A stretch of DNA of 64,000 nucleotides from Arthrobacter bambusae (GTDB lineage Bacteria > Actinomycetota > Actinomycetes > Actinomycetales > Micrococcaceae). The position numbers and the translations under genes were made by a program. Shown one piece after another: positions 16,465-24,609 of the stretch. Under the pieces are notes generated by a model, which saw only the letters and a program-made list of their open reading frames with translations, was not told the origin of the DNA and did not search any database. Every line of letters starts with the position of its first letter. Position 1 is the first letter of the stretch. The stretch is from the NCBI RefSeq assembly GCF_030812595.1, contig NZ_JAUSSZ010000001.1:496001-560000 (forward strand). Direction: 5' to 3'.

Positions 16465-17769
16465 ATGACTGACACTGTCGTCAAGAATGGCCTGGAGAGC
16501 GCCCGTAAATCCCGGCTCTCTCCGGAAGTCCGCCGTGGGCTGCTGGGCCTCGGACTCGGGAACACCCTTGAGTGGTATGACTGGATGGTCTTCGGGCTAC
16601 TGTCCGCTTTCATCGGGCCAAAGTTCTTCCCCTCGCAGGACCCGACCGCCGCAACCCTCAATGCCTTGGCGGTCTTCGCCGTAGGCTTCGCGTTCCGCCC
16701 CTTGGGCGGCGTCCTGCTCGGTACTTTCGCTGACAGAATCGGCCGCCGAAAAGTGATGCTCTGGTCCATCATGATGATGGCAATCACCACGCTGGTCATC
16801 GCCTTGTGTCCGACATACCAGCAGATCGGCGGCGCTGCCGGCATCATCCTCCTGGTCTGCCGCATTGTGCAGGGCATCTCCACCGGCGTTGAAGCTCCCC
16901 TTTCCACCGCACACGCCGTCGAACTGGTTCCCGTGGGACGCGAAGGATTCGTCGCAGGCATCATCTCCTTCTTCGTCAACTCAGGCATTCTTCTCGCTTC
17001 GCTGGTCAGCTACCTATGTAGCCTGATGCTGAGCGGGGCTGTCATGGCCGACTGGGGCTGGCGGGTTCCCTTCGTCGTGGGTGCAATCTTCGGATTCATC
17101 GTGGTCTACCTGCGGCGGACCCTTCCCGAAACCATGCGGCCGGAGGAGCTTGCGGACAATTCCTCGAAGGCGGTTTGGGGTGGCGTGCGCAAGCACTGGC
17201 TGAGCGTTCTGGCCATTACCTTCGTCGTCGGAGCGGCGCAGGCCTACAACTACGCCTGGAATACGGGACTGCCCACCGCGGCCCGGAGCGGCTTCAAGGA
17301 AGACGCGACCGCCGTCTTCGCCCTCACCACCGTCCTAGGCGTGGTGCTTGTGATCGGCAGCCTCGTGGTTGGCAAATTCACGGACGGCAAATCGATTTCC
17401 AAGTGGTTCCTGGTAACCCGCGCACTGTCCATTCCCTCGGTCTTCCTGATGCTGATGTACTTCCGCCCGGGCATCGGCGGATTCGCCGCGGTTCTTCTGG
17501 GAGGTTCGGTTGTCCTGGTCCTGAACATGACGCTGTACAACGTCGTCACCAGTTCCCTGATGCCCAAATCCTGCCGCGGCGCCGGAACTTCCCTGGGTTA
17601 CGGCATCGGTGTCGCCGTCTTCGGTGGCACTGCTTCCTACCTCCTGGTGTGGCTCCAGTCCATGAATGCGTCGTGGATCTTCCCGGTTTACGTTGCCGTC
17701 CTGTCCGTGCTGAGCATTGTGTTCTACCTGCTGGCGCGCCGGAAGAATGGAATCTTCGTTGGAAGCTAG
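16465..17769 (+). CDS. MFS transporter, metabolite:H+ symporter (MHS) type
   Basis: A 434-residue, 12-segment permease. The MHS signature GNTLEWYDWMVFG follows the cytoplasmic N-terminus (residues 31-43), motif A is LGTFADRIGRRKVM after helix 2, and R-I-V-Q-G-I-S-T-G lies in helix 4. This subfamily imports organic acids and zwitterions such as shikimate, citrate, proline/betaine or dicarboxylates. The ATG at 16465 follows a strong GGAGGAAGG. It diverges from the XRE regulator and the CoA-transferase operon, so it most likely imports the substrate of that operon. A cytidine-deaminase-like gene follows after 59 bp. Confidence 0.92.
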   Translation: MTDTVVKNGLESARKSRLSPEVRRGLLGLGLGNTLEWYDWMVFGLLSAFIGPKFFPSQDPTAATLNALAVFAVGFAFRPLGGVLLGTFADRIGRRKVMLWSIMMMAITTLVIALCPTYQQIGGAAGIILLVCRIVQGISTGVEAPLSTAHAVELVPVGREGFVAGIISFFVNSGILLASLVSYLCSLMLSGAVMADWGWRVPFVVGAIFGFIVVYLRRTLPETMRPEELADNSSKAVWGGVRKHWLSVLAITFVVGAAQAYNYAWNTGLPTAARSGFKEDATAVFALTTVLGVVLVIGSLVVGKFTDGKSISKWFLVTRALSIPSVFLMLMYFRPGIGGFAAVLLGGSVVLVLNMTLYNVVTSSLMPKSCRGAGTSLGYGIGVAVFGGTASYLLVWLQSMNASWIFPVYVAVLSVLSIVFYLLARRKNGIFVGS

Positions 17770-17828
17770 GGACGTGCGCGGATTCTTGCTGCCGCGGCCG
17801 CCTCGGCCGCCTCGGTTCAGGGGTGCTT

Positions 17829-18299
17829 GTGATCTCCTTTGACCTCAGTCAGTCCGATGTTGAGCTCTACACCGCGGCGCGACAACTGCTCCTCTCAGCC
17901 CACCACGGCGAGAACCATCGTGTGGCCGCCGCAATGCGGGGTGCGTCCGGGGCGATCTACCTGGGCCTTCACATTGGCTCCAAGCGCATCAACGTGTGTG
18001 CCGAGTCCAGCGCCCTCGCCAATGCGCGCATCGCGCAGGAAGGCTCCATCCAGTCGTCGGTGGCCGTCAGCATGGACGAACACGGCGAGCCCCAGGTCAC
18101 CAATCCTTGTGGCGTTTGCCGGGAGTTGCTCCGGAACTATGGGCCCGAGGCGACTGTCCTGGTTGACGCCGGGGGAGAGGTTGGAACTGTCGGCTTGGAC
18201 GAACTCCTGCCTTTTCCTTGGATGCGGGCCACCGAGACCGAATGGAGCACCCGGCCACCACAAGCCGGGACCTTCGACCTCGGCCGGCAGTCAAGCTGA
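17829..18299 (+). CDS. Cytidine-deaminase-fold zinc deaminase (blasticidin-S-deaminase-like)
   Basis: A 156-residue protein with the zinc-deaminase motifs: Cys57-Ala-Glu59 (INVCAESSALANA) and Pro-Cys94-Gly-Val-Cys97 (TNPCGVCRELL). Length and the single-domain layout match cytidine deaminase and blasticidin-S deaminase families. The GTG at 17829 follows AGGGG at a usual distance; a GTG at 17823 is also in frame. It lies 59 bp behind the MHS transporter and is closed by a strong hairpin, so it belongs to that transcript. It may deaminate a cyclic amine or nucleobase-like intermediate, or be a salvage enzyme; the sequence cannot decide. Confidence 0.85.
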   Translation: MISFDLSQSDVELYTAARQLLLSAHHGENHRVAAAMRGASGAIYLGLHIGSKRINVCAESSALANARIAQEGSIQSSVAVSMDEHGEPQVTNPCGVCRELLRNYGPEATVLVDAGGEVGTVGLDELLPFPWMRATETEWSTRPPQAGTFDLGRQSS

Positions 18300-18316
18300 A
18301 GACCTGCTAGCGCAAT

Positions 18317-18351
18317 GGAAATGCCGGGACGCCTTGAGTCCCGGCATTTCC
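18317..18351 (+). terminator. Hairpin terminator after the deaminase gene
   Basis: A perfect 14-bp stem (GGAAATGCCGGGAC / GTCCCGGCATTTCC) with a 7-base loop, 17 bp after the stop. There is no T tract on the plus strand beyond TTTCC, so efficiency is uncertain. Confidence 0.65.
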
Positions 18352-18407
18352 TGCAGTGCGGCGTTGTCGGTTGACGACCCTGTGTGTCCGCGCTGGTTGA
18401 TCCGGTG

Positions 18408-18761
18408 TTACTTGGCTAGGTCCGGCCATCGCTTGGTCAGCGCTTTGTGGCCGCGCCTACGAACGACGAAAGTACGGCCGAGCCAATTCCGGGCCTCAGG
18501 CGCCCCCGCTTCGGCCGAGGGTGGTGGCGAGCTTCCGTCGGCCGGGGACGGCGCGGAGATCTCCGGCGTCGCCGGATGACTCGGACACAGGTCCGTAATC
18601 AGTCCCATGCCCGCGCACGCCCGCACTTCGCGGATTCCCACCACTGCAGCACGTTTGGTCTCAAAATCCTTCGAGACCGCCATGACAGTCCCGTCCGCTG
18701 CTTTCAGCCGGAACCTGTAGCGTTCCTTGGCATCGACAAATAGTTCAAACTTGCCTGCCAT
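18408..18761 (-). CDS. DUF1508 (YegP-like) protein, copy 1
   Basis: A 117-residue protein. Residues 1-58 form one DUF1508 unit: MAGKFELFVDAKERYRFRLKA, then DGTVMAVSKDFETKRAAVVGI with the aromatic and Gly positions of the YegP fold. The rest is a Pro/Ser/Ala-rich linker and a basic tail (RRRGHKALTKRW). The ATG at 18761 has GGGAGGTC. DUF1508 proteins are small, often stress-related, and of unknown biochemical role. Two more copies lie at 21322-21669 and 34862-35146. Confidence 0.85.
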   Translation of the reverse strand: MAGKFELFVDAKERYRFRLKAADGTVMAVSKDFETKRAAVVGIREVRACAGMGLITDLCPSHPATPEISAPSPADGSSPPPSAEAGAPEARNWLGRTFVVRRRGHKALTKRWPDLAK

Positions 18762-18822
18762 TCTGACCTCCCCAATAGAAACATATGCCCCCTTAAAGGG
18801 ACCGTACCCGGCGGACACCAAA

Positions 18823-18939
18823 ATGCAAAGTACCCTTAGTGTTTTTAACGATGTTCCATTCAAGGAGCCGGTACGGCGTTTTGCAGTTGCCGTATGGGGT
18901 ACTGACGTGTAATTTTGGCGATGCAAAGCAACCTTAGTA
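18823..18939 (+). repeat. Pair of 19-bp direct repeats in a divergent promoter region
   Basis: ATGCAAAGTACCCTTAGTG (18823-18841) and ATGCAAAGCAACCTTAGTA (18921-18939) share 16 of 19 bases. They stand between the divergent DUF1508 and DUF6458 genes, 98 bp apart, and may be regulator sites or promoter elements. Confidence 0.55.
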
Positions 18940-18983
18940 ATACCCGCCACCGCCGGGTCCGCGGTTCAGCAGGAGGTAAAGCA

Positions 18984-19241
18984 GTGGGTATCGGATCATC
19001 CATCTTCCTTATCGCGATAGGCGCAATTCTGGCCTTCGCCATCCCCGTCGATGTCGTGTCATTCATCGACCTCCATATGGTCGGCTATATCCTCATGGTC
19101 GTCGGCGTCATCGGCTTGATCGTCTCCCTCTTCGTGTTCGGTCCGCGTCGGACCCGCCGAATCAGCGAAAGCCGCGCCACCGTCGACCCGGCCACCGGGG
19201 ACCGCATCGTGACCCGGGATACCCGCGACGGCGGAATCTAG
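18984..19241 (+). CDS. DUF6458 small membrane protein
   Basis: An 85-residue protein with two hydrophobic segments: VGIGSSIFLIAIGAILAFAI (about residues 1-20) and VGYILMVVGVIGLIVSLFVF (about 33-52). A basic, Thr/Asp-rich cytoplasmic tail follows. The GTG at 18984 is clear from the AGGAGGTAAAGCA ahead of it. The family is common in actinobacteria and has no known function. A strong terminator lies 14 bp after the stop. Confidence 0.85.
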   Translation: MGIGSSIFLIAIGAILAFAIPVDVVSFIDLHMVGYILMVVGVIGLIVSLFVFGPRRTRRISESRATVDPATGDRIVTRDTRDGGI

Positions 19242-19255
19242 CCACAGCAGGAACG

Positions 19256-19289
19256 AAGGCGAGGGTCGGCGTGCCGACCCTCGCCTTTT
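19256..19289 (+). terminator. Rho-independent terminator
   Basis: AAGGCGAGGGTCGGC pairs with GCCGACCCTCGCCTT around a 2-base loop and ends in TTTT. It follows the DUF6458 gene and could also serve the convergent kinase gene. Confidence 0.85.
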
Positions 19290-19391
19290 CCATGCCCCCA
19301 CGGTGGCCGAACGCGCCATTGCTGTCCGGCCGCACGAGCGAGTTCATGTACGACCCGCAGAGCTGACTTTCCTCAGGCCGGGCGCCCGCTC

Positions 19392-20732
19392 CTAACCGCC
19401 GCCACCCTTGCCGTTGCCCTTATGGTGTCCCGGGGCCGGGGCCGGAGCCACGGGAACATGGGCGGCTGGCGCAACTGGCGCAACCGGAGTCGAAGGCTCA
19501 ACGCTTGGTGAGGGCGTGGCCGTCGGGCTGCTCGGCGTGGGAGTGGGCGTGTACGTTGCCAGGACGGGCGGGGCCGGGGCCGCGGGAGCAGGCGGTTGGT
19601 ATGCGCTCACGCCAATGATCACCAAGGCGGTGGTAAGCAGTGCGGTGGCGGCAGCCCACGCCGATCTGCGGGGACGGCTTAGCGGTTTCCCTCGCCACTG
19701 GCGCCTGTTTCGCACGACCGGCACGACGACGGTGCTGTCGCCTTCGCTTTCGCTGACCGTTGCAGCTGGCTGCACGCGGGTGTGGGTGGTCGCCCTGGCT
19801 GTGCGGGGCGGGCGGTCTGGCTTGCGGGGAAGGGGCCGCGTGGTTCCCTGGGCGCCAACCGGCAGCGCAAGAGGGACACCGGAAGCGATGGCGCCTCGGA
19901 GTGATTGCTCAACCTCAAGTGCGCCAGGCCGGTCGGAAGGCCGGGCCGATGTCATCGCGGTGAGCAGGTCAACCCACCGCTTGCCGAGGGCTTCCGGCAC
20001 CCGGGGTGGGCGGTGGAGCCTCGCGACAGCGGATTCCACGCTGGTTCCCGGGTACTCGAGCGTTCCGGTCAGGCACTCGAGGAGGAGAAGCCCGAGCGAG
20101 TAGATATCACTGGCCGGTCCGAGGGCGGAGCCAGTGGCTTGTTCCGGGCTCAGGTACGCGGCGGTCCCAACCATGGTGCCCGTTGCGGTCAGACGGGTTC
20201 CCTCGACGATGCGGGCGATTCCGAAATCCGTGAGTTTGGGCCGCACGGGGGATCCCAAAGGGGCATCCGCCAGAAGGACATTCGCAGGTTTGATATCGCG
20301 GTGGATGATCCCGCGCCCATGCACATATTCGAGGGCGGATGCCAGATCTGCCCCGATGTGCGCTACGTCCTGGGCCGCCAGGGGTCCGCCCCGCAGCCTG
20401 GCGTGGAGGTCCGTGCCGTGTATCAGTTCCATGGCGAGGAATGTCCGGGGATGCTCGGGATCCCGGCGGTCGGTGCCGGCGTCGAAGAGAGTCACGAGTG
20501 ACGGATGGTTGAACGTTGCCAGGAGCCGCATCTCATTTTCATGCCGGGCAAGTCCATCCGGACCCTCGAGCAGCGGAGCAAAGAGTTTCAGGGCCACGTC
20601 GCGGCCCAGCCTCTCGTCCTGCGCCCGGTAGACCGACGCCGTTCCGCCGCGCCCGATCAGGGTTCCGAGCCTGTACCGCTCGGCAACCAGAGCATCGCTG
20701 TCTCCAGTCGTAGGGCCATCCGGCACGGTCAC
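19392..20732 (-). CDS. Membrane Ser/Thr protein kinase (PknB-like), no PASTA domain
   Basis: A 446-residue Hanks-type kinase. The Gly loop is GRGGTASV (27-34), the ATP lysine Lys49 (VALKLF), the catalytic loop HRDIKPANVLL (from 144), the DFG triad at 169-171 and the activation end YLSPEQ (about 193-198). One membrane segment (about 358-378) is followed by an outside tail of about 68 residues rich in Pro, Thr and Ala that ends in a Gly/Lys/His-rich stretch. There are no PASTA repeats, so peptidoglycan-fragment sensing is not evident. The start is GTG at 20732. An antisense-coded Ser/Thr/Pro-rich frame follows upstream. Confidence 0.93.
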   Translation of the reverse strand: MTVPDGPTTGDSDALVAERYRLGTLIGRGGTASVYRAQDERLGRDVALKLFAPLLEGPDGLARHENEMRLLATFNHPSLVTLFDAGTDRRDPEHPRTFLAMELIHGTDLHARLRGGPLAAQDVAHIGADLASALEYVHGRGIIHRDIKPANVLLADAPLGSPVRPKLTDFGIARIVEGTRLTATGTMVGTAAYLSPEQATGSALGPASDIYSLGLLLLECLTGTLEYPGTSVESAVARLHRPPRVPEALGKRWVDLLTAMTSARPSDRPGALEVEQSLRGAIASGVPLALPVGAQGTTRPLPRKPDRPPRTARATTHTRVQPAATVSESEGDSTVVVPVVRNRRQWRGKPLSRPRRSAWAAATALLTTALVIIGVSAYQPPAPAAPAPPVLATYTPTPTPSSPTATPSPSVEPSTPVAPVAPAAHVPVAPAPAPGHHKGNGKGGGG

Positions 20733-20788
20733 ACCTCGCTTTCTTCGAACTACTTCGAACCGACGGAGCCCGTAAAGTCTAGGCTTTT

Positions 20789-21055
20789 TTGCCCGGCCAT
20801 GGACACTCTTCCCCTTGGGTAATCGACCTGGACGCAGGGAAAGTTACGGTTCGGGCGCCAACGTCCACAGCATCGGCCACCGCGTCGGCCAGCCCGTCGC
20901 CGTCGGCTCCCCGGGTCTCCTCGCCGGAGACCACGGTTTCCCCGACCACCGCAGTTCCCCCTGTGAAGGTTCCGGAGACGGAGTCCCCGGAGCCGACGTC
21001 GTCGGCCCCCGCCACTAAGGAACCCGCCGAGGACGCGCCCACCACCAAGCGCTAG
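20789..21055 (+). CDS. Possible Ser/Thr/Pro-rich small protein or gene remnant
   Basis: An 88-residue frame whose last 65 residues are Ser, Thr, Pro and Ala rich (ASATASASPSPSAPRVSS, then PETESPEPTSS), like extracytoplasmic linkers. It begins at a weak TTG directly after a stop codon and has no signal peptide or ribosome site. A hairpin 39 bp after the stop supports transcription in this direction. It may be the surviving tail of a larger secreted protein gene. The opposite strand is also open, so the call is tentative. Confidence 0.3.
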   Translation: MPGHGHSSPWVIDLDAGKVTVRAPTSTASATASASPSPSAPRVSSPETTVSPTTAVPPVKVPETESPEPTSSAPATKEPAEDAPTTKR

Positions 21056-21093
21056 AAGGTTTCCCGGCCAGAAGGCGCACCCAGCGCGCGTGT

Positions 21094-21130
21094 CCCGTAG
21101 CGGGAGGTCCATTGGGCCTCCCGCTACGGG
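21094..21130 (+). terminator. Hairpin terminator
   Basis: A perfect 14-bp stem (CCCGTAGCGGGAGG / CCTCCCGCTACGGG) with a 9-base loop, 38 bp after the frame ending at 21055. No T tract follows. Confidence 0.6.
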
Positions 21131-21259
21131 TTGGAGGGCGAAACCCTCACTGTGCATCACGGGAAAACAGTGGGAGAATTGGGTCTGGACCAAAACGGCC
21201 GGCGGCGCATCTTGCCTGCTGAGACCCAGGTGAGTCCCCCAGTGCGCCGTCGGTCCTGA

Positions 21260-21327
21260 CGTACCTATCAAGTTGCGCGGGCGGGTCTCTTACGCCGTAC
21301 CTATTCAGCTGCGCGGGTCTTTTACGC
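21260..21327. repeat. Imperfect tandem repeat, about 36 bp and 32 bp
   Basis: Two adjacent units, 21260-21295 and 21296-21327, both starting CGTACCTAT and ending TTACGC; the second lacks 4 bp. The second unit overlaps the stop of the DUF1508 gene on the minus strand. Confidence 0.6.
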
Positions 21328-21669
21328 CGCGCCGGTCCATCTGGGCGCGGTGGAGGATCGTCGGAGTTGCCTCGCGCGGATGCGGAATCCGTCGGCTGCC
21401 TTCCGCGGTTCGTCACATGATGGGGGAACTGCCATGTGGGGGATTGCGTTCGGAAGAGCTACCTCGGCCGGTTCGTGTGCGCGCGCCGCCGGGCAGAGGT
21501 CGGTGACGAGTCCCATGCCTGCGCACTCCCGCACAGCGGCGATACCGGCCACAACCGCAGGCTTGTCCTTGAACGGCGTCGAAACAGCAATGACCGCTCC
21601 GTCAGGTGATTTGAGGCGGAACCTGAAAAGGGATTCCGCGTCAACAAACACTTCAAACATGCCGGCCAC
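21322..21669 (-). CDS. DUF1508 (YegP-like) protein, copy 2
   Basis: A 115-residue paralogue of the 18408-18761 protein: MAGMFEVFVDAESLFRFRLK, then DGAVIAVSTPF, GIAAVRECAGMGLVTDLCP, almost identical to copy 1 in the last block. The C-terminal half is unrelated and basic (RRSSTAPRW). The start is GTG at 21669 with GGGAGGTAGCA; an ATG four codons later is possible. The C-terminal end runs into an imperfect tandem repeat, so the tail may have been extended by chance. Confidence 0.82.
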   Translation of the reverse strand: MAGMFEVFVDAESLFRFRLKSPDGAVIAVSTPFKDKPAVVAGIAAVRECAGMGLVTDLCPAARAHEPAEVALPNAIPHMAVPPSCDEPRKAADGFRIRARQLRRSSTAPRWTGAA

Positions 21670-21880
21670 TGCTACCTCCCGGTCTGCGGATCCTGCGCCG
21701 TAGCGACCTGACTAGGAGACTATGGGCGGGACGGGCATCGCTGCATCCTTTGTCCGCTGCTCTGGTTGAACAACCACCGCGATGGTTTTTCACGTGATAA
21801 TCAGTCTGTGCTGACTTCGTTAAGGCTTACAAGACCGGGTGCGTAAACCCTGTGTAAAACGTGTGCAACCCCCGCGCGGC

Positions 21881-22129
21881 TCAGCTACCACTCGCCCGGT
21901 TCATCAGGTGCTCGAGCAGGGCCAGTTCCGGGAAGCCAGGGTGCCGGGCGATGCTGGCTCTGAGTTTTGCCCTGAGGTGTTCGCCGCTCGGCTCGGTTCC
22001 GCTGAGGACTTCGTTGATGATGTCCTGCGCTTGCTCGCGAAGCCCCGCCAGGCTGTCATTGTCTTTCCCGGGAACCAGGACCGGTTCCGGCTCGACAAGC
22101 GGGTCTTGAGACTCCAAAGGTTCCGACAC
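21881..22129 (-). CDS. Hypothetical acidic small protein, 82 aa
   Basis: A soluble protein beginning (GTG at 22129) MSEPLESQDPLVEPEPVLVPG, then a helical part LAGLREQAQDIINEVLSG and LRAKLRASIARHPGFPELALLEHL. The pattern of helices suggests a small helical bundle. The start is inferred from composition; a TGGAG sequence lies just ahead. No known family is recognised. Confidence 0.55.
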   Translation of the reverse strand: MSEPLESQDPLVEPEPVLVPGKDNDSLAGLREQAQDIINEVLSGTEPSGEHLRAKLRASIARHPGFPELALLEHLMNRASGS

Positions 22130-22305
22130 TGCCAGCTCCAGATATTCATTCCGGCAAGTCCCAGCTGAGTCCGGAATTCGCCCCCATCCACTCTTGATAG
22201 TAATGGGGGCGCCCGGATTGTTCACCGCTTGTGGATCAGAAGAATGAATAAGGCTTCGAAACGACGGATTGTGACGCGAACCCTCCGACTCCGGGGCGTT
22301 GCCCG

Positions 22306-24198
22306 TCACGCCTTGACCAGGTCCCGCGCGGCCGCAGCGATGTGGCGAGCGGAAATTCCTGCGGCGTTGAGCAAGTCCTTGGGCTCGCCCGAACCCGGAA
22401 GTTCCCTTACGGCGAGCAGTGTCACGTGGAGTTTGGGAGTGTTGGCACTCGCGAGGGCTTCGAGCACGGCGGAACCGATACCGCCCTGGGCGTAATGGTC
22501 TTCGGCGACGACAATCCGGCCGTCGGTCTCGAGGCACGTCCGCCGCAGGGTGTCGACGTCGACCGGCTTGACGGAGTAAAGGTCGATGACGCGGGCTTTG
22601 ATTCCCGATTCGGCCAGTTCCTCGGCGGCCGCCAGGCATTCGTGGAGCGTGACCCCGGCTCCGATGAGCGCCACCTGGTCGTCGGGGCTGGCGCCGTGGA
22701 CTTTGCTCCCGCCAACGGAGAACTGTTCGTCCGGTCCGTAAATCACGGGATATGCTCCGCGGGTTGCGCGGAGGTAGGAGATTCCGGGCGTCTCCGCCAT
22801 CGCGCTCACGAGCTGAGCCGTGGACGGGGCATCTGCCGGATACAGCACGGTGGAACTGTGCACCGCCCGCATGGCGGCAATGTCTTCCAATGCCATCTGC
22901 GAAGGACCATCTTGCCCGATTTCGGCTCCTGCATGCGTGCCGACAAGCCGGAGGTCCACCTCCGAGACTCCGGCCATGCGGATAAAGTCGAACGGCCGCG
23001 AAACCAGGAAAGCCGCGAAACTTGAGGCGAAGGCCACGTAGCCTCGGACCGAGAGGCCGACGGCGGCGGCAACGAGTTGCTGCTCTGCAATGAAAATTTC
23101 GAAATACCGCTCAGGGGCCACGTCCTTGAAGTCTCCGGCGTGGGTCGAGTTCCCCACCTCTCCATCCAGGACCACCACCTCGGGGCGGACCGCAAGTGCG
23201 GACACTGCCGCACCGAAGGCGGCCCTCGTCGCCACTTTCTCGCCAACCTCCCATCGGGGCAGCGTAGGCGCGGCCTGGGTGCCAGGCGTGATTGCCGGGC
23301 TGCCCGACTCCGGGGGACTGGTAGCCACGTGTATGTTGCTTGCTCCTCCAAGGGCCGCAATGGCTTTCTCAGCGATGTCTTCAGGGAGCGCTTTACCGTG
23401 CCAGCCGTTTTGATCTTCGACCTCAGGGACACCTTTGCCCTTGATCGTCTTGGCGAGAATAACCGTTGGCTTATCAGGATCGCTACGGGCTTGGCTCAGG
23501 GCCCCGTCTATCTCGGACAGATCGTGGCCGTCGATGATCAGTGCCCGGGCCCCGAAGGCCTCAATCCGCCCGGCGTAGGCGTCCATATCCCACTGAAGTT
23601 CGGTGGGGCCGTCCTGGCCAAGCCGATTGACGTCCACAATCGCTGTGAGATTGCCGAGCTTGTAGTAGGCCGCCTTGTCCACGGCCTCCCAGATGGACCC
23701 TTCGGCGAGTTCGCTATCGCCGCACAAAACCCAGGTGTGGAAGGGCAGCTTGTCCAGGTAACGCCCTGCGAGGCTTACCCCGACGGCGACCGGCAGCCCT
23801 TGCCCCAGCGAGCCGGTAGCCACATCCACCCAAGGCAGCACCGGCGTCGGGTGGCCCTGGAGCCGGGCGCCGAATTGACGGTAGGTGGTGAGTAGTTCCT
23901 CTTCCTCGACGACGCCCGCGGCCCGATACATCGAATACAGCAGCGGCGAGGCATGCCCCTTCGAGAAAATCAGGTGGTCATTGTTCGGCAAGCCCGGTTG
24001 GTCCCAGTCGTAGCGCAAATGCCGTTCGAGGAGGACGGCCATCAGGTCCGCGGCTGACAAGGACGACGTTGGATGGCCCGAGCCTGCATTGGTGCTGCAC
24101 CTGATGGAATCCACACGCAATTGCGTCGCTAGTGCCCGGATGGAATCTGCTTTTTCGTCTTCCAACCGCGCGGAAGGTGCTGTCCTGTGCTCTGACAT
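22306..24198 (-). CDS. Transketolase
   Basis: A 630-residue thiamine-diphosphate enzyme of the short, animal-like transketolase type. It moves two-carbon ketol units in the pentose phosphate pathway. The ThDP site is seen in STNAGSGHPTSSLSAADLMAVL (N-terminal) and the GDSELAEGSIWEA segment (metal/diphosphate GD...N motif region, VDVNRLGQ). The second half has the pyrimidine-binding domain with FIAEQQLVAAAVGLS (activating Glu), and the C-terminal domain ends in ARDLVKA. Length is complete. Housekeeping transketolases of actinobacteria are usually about 700 residues, so this is likely a second, specialised copy. Confidence 0.93.
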   Translation of the reverse strand: MSEHRTAPSARLEDEKADSIRALATQLRVDSIRCSTNAGSGHPTSSLSAADLMAVLLERHLRYDWDQPGLPNNDHLIFSKGHASPLLYSMYRAAGVVEEEELLTTYRQFGARLQGHPTPVLPWVDVATGSLGQGLPVAVGVSLAGRYLDKLPFHTWVLCGDSELAEGSIWEAVDKAAYYKLGNLTAIVDVNRLGQDGPTELQWDMDAYAGRIEAFGARALIIDGHDLSEIDGALSQARSDPDKPTVILAKTIKGKGVPEVEDQNGWHGKALPEDIAEKAIAALGGASNIHVATSPPESGSPAITPGTQAAPTLPRWEVGEKVATRAAFGAAVSALAVRPEVVVLDGEVGNSTHAGDFKDVAPERYFEIFIAEQQLVAAAVGLSVRGYVAFASSFAAFLVSRPFDFIRMAGVSEVDLRLVGTHAGAEIGQDGPSQMALEDIAAMRAVHSSTVLYPADAPSTAQLVSAMAETPGISYLRATRGAYPVIYGPDEQFSVGGSKVHGASPDDQVALIGAGVTLHECLAAAEELAESGIKARVIDLYSVKPVDVDTLRRTCLETDGRIVVAEDHYAQGGIGSAVLEALASANTPKLHVTLLAVRELPGSGEPKDLLNAAGISARHIAAAARDLVKA

Positions 24199-24215
24199 GC
24201 CCGGTCCCTCTCTCT

Positions 24216-24563
24216 TTACTGCTCGTTCAGCCGATCGAGCAACTTCCCAAGGGCTTCGCGGATATCGTCATGGTCGCGCTGGCTAGCCCTGCTCTCGCCT
24301 GAAATCACGGCGCAGCGATGAATTTTCTTGAAGTCTCCATAAGGGAACTTGTAGCGGCCTTTTTGTCCTTCGGGGTGCTCATCGTCTATGCCGAGAAACC
24401 ATTTCGAATATTCGGTGCTCCCGTTCTTATCCAGGAATTTGTTCTCATCCTGCGTCGACGGCGCGTGTTCGCTCCAGTCGTCCCGGGTGTCGATGACTAC
24501 CTTGTTGTCGCGGATAAGGCTCTTCGCATGGTCGAAGGCCTTCTTGTTCAGTTTCACCGCCAT
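24216..24563 (-). CDS. Conserved hypothetical protein, 115 aa
   Basis: A soluble protein that starts MAVKLNKKAFDHAKSLIRD. It carries the conserved blocks DDWSEHAPSTQDENKFL, YSKWFLGIDDE, GRYKFPYGDFKK and HRCAVISGESRASQ, which I recall from a widespread bacterial family without a known role. The ATG at 24563 has GGAGGAC. It starts 18 bp before the transketolase gene ends in the same direction, downstream of a set of small stress-type genes. Confidence 0.85.
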   Translation of the reverse strand: MAVKLNKKAFDHAKSLIRDNKVVIDTRDDWSEHAPSTQDENKFLDKNGSTEYSKWFLGIDDEHPEGQKGRYKFPYGDFKKIHRCAVISGESRASQRDHDDIREALGKLLDRLNEQ

Positions 24564-24609
24564 GGTTATGTCCTCCATCTCCTCCGTCGAGTCTTTACGG
24601 CCCGCCGGG

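Noticed and set aside
20779..21048. Minus-strand frame (Gly/Val/Ala-rich) opposite the Ser/Thr/Pro-rich frame
   Set aside because: The hairpin at 21094 follows the plus-strand frame, and the minus frame's Val/Gly/Ala composition is what the complement of Ser/Thr/Pro codons gives. The plus-strand call is itself weak.
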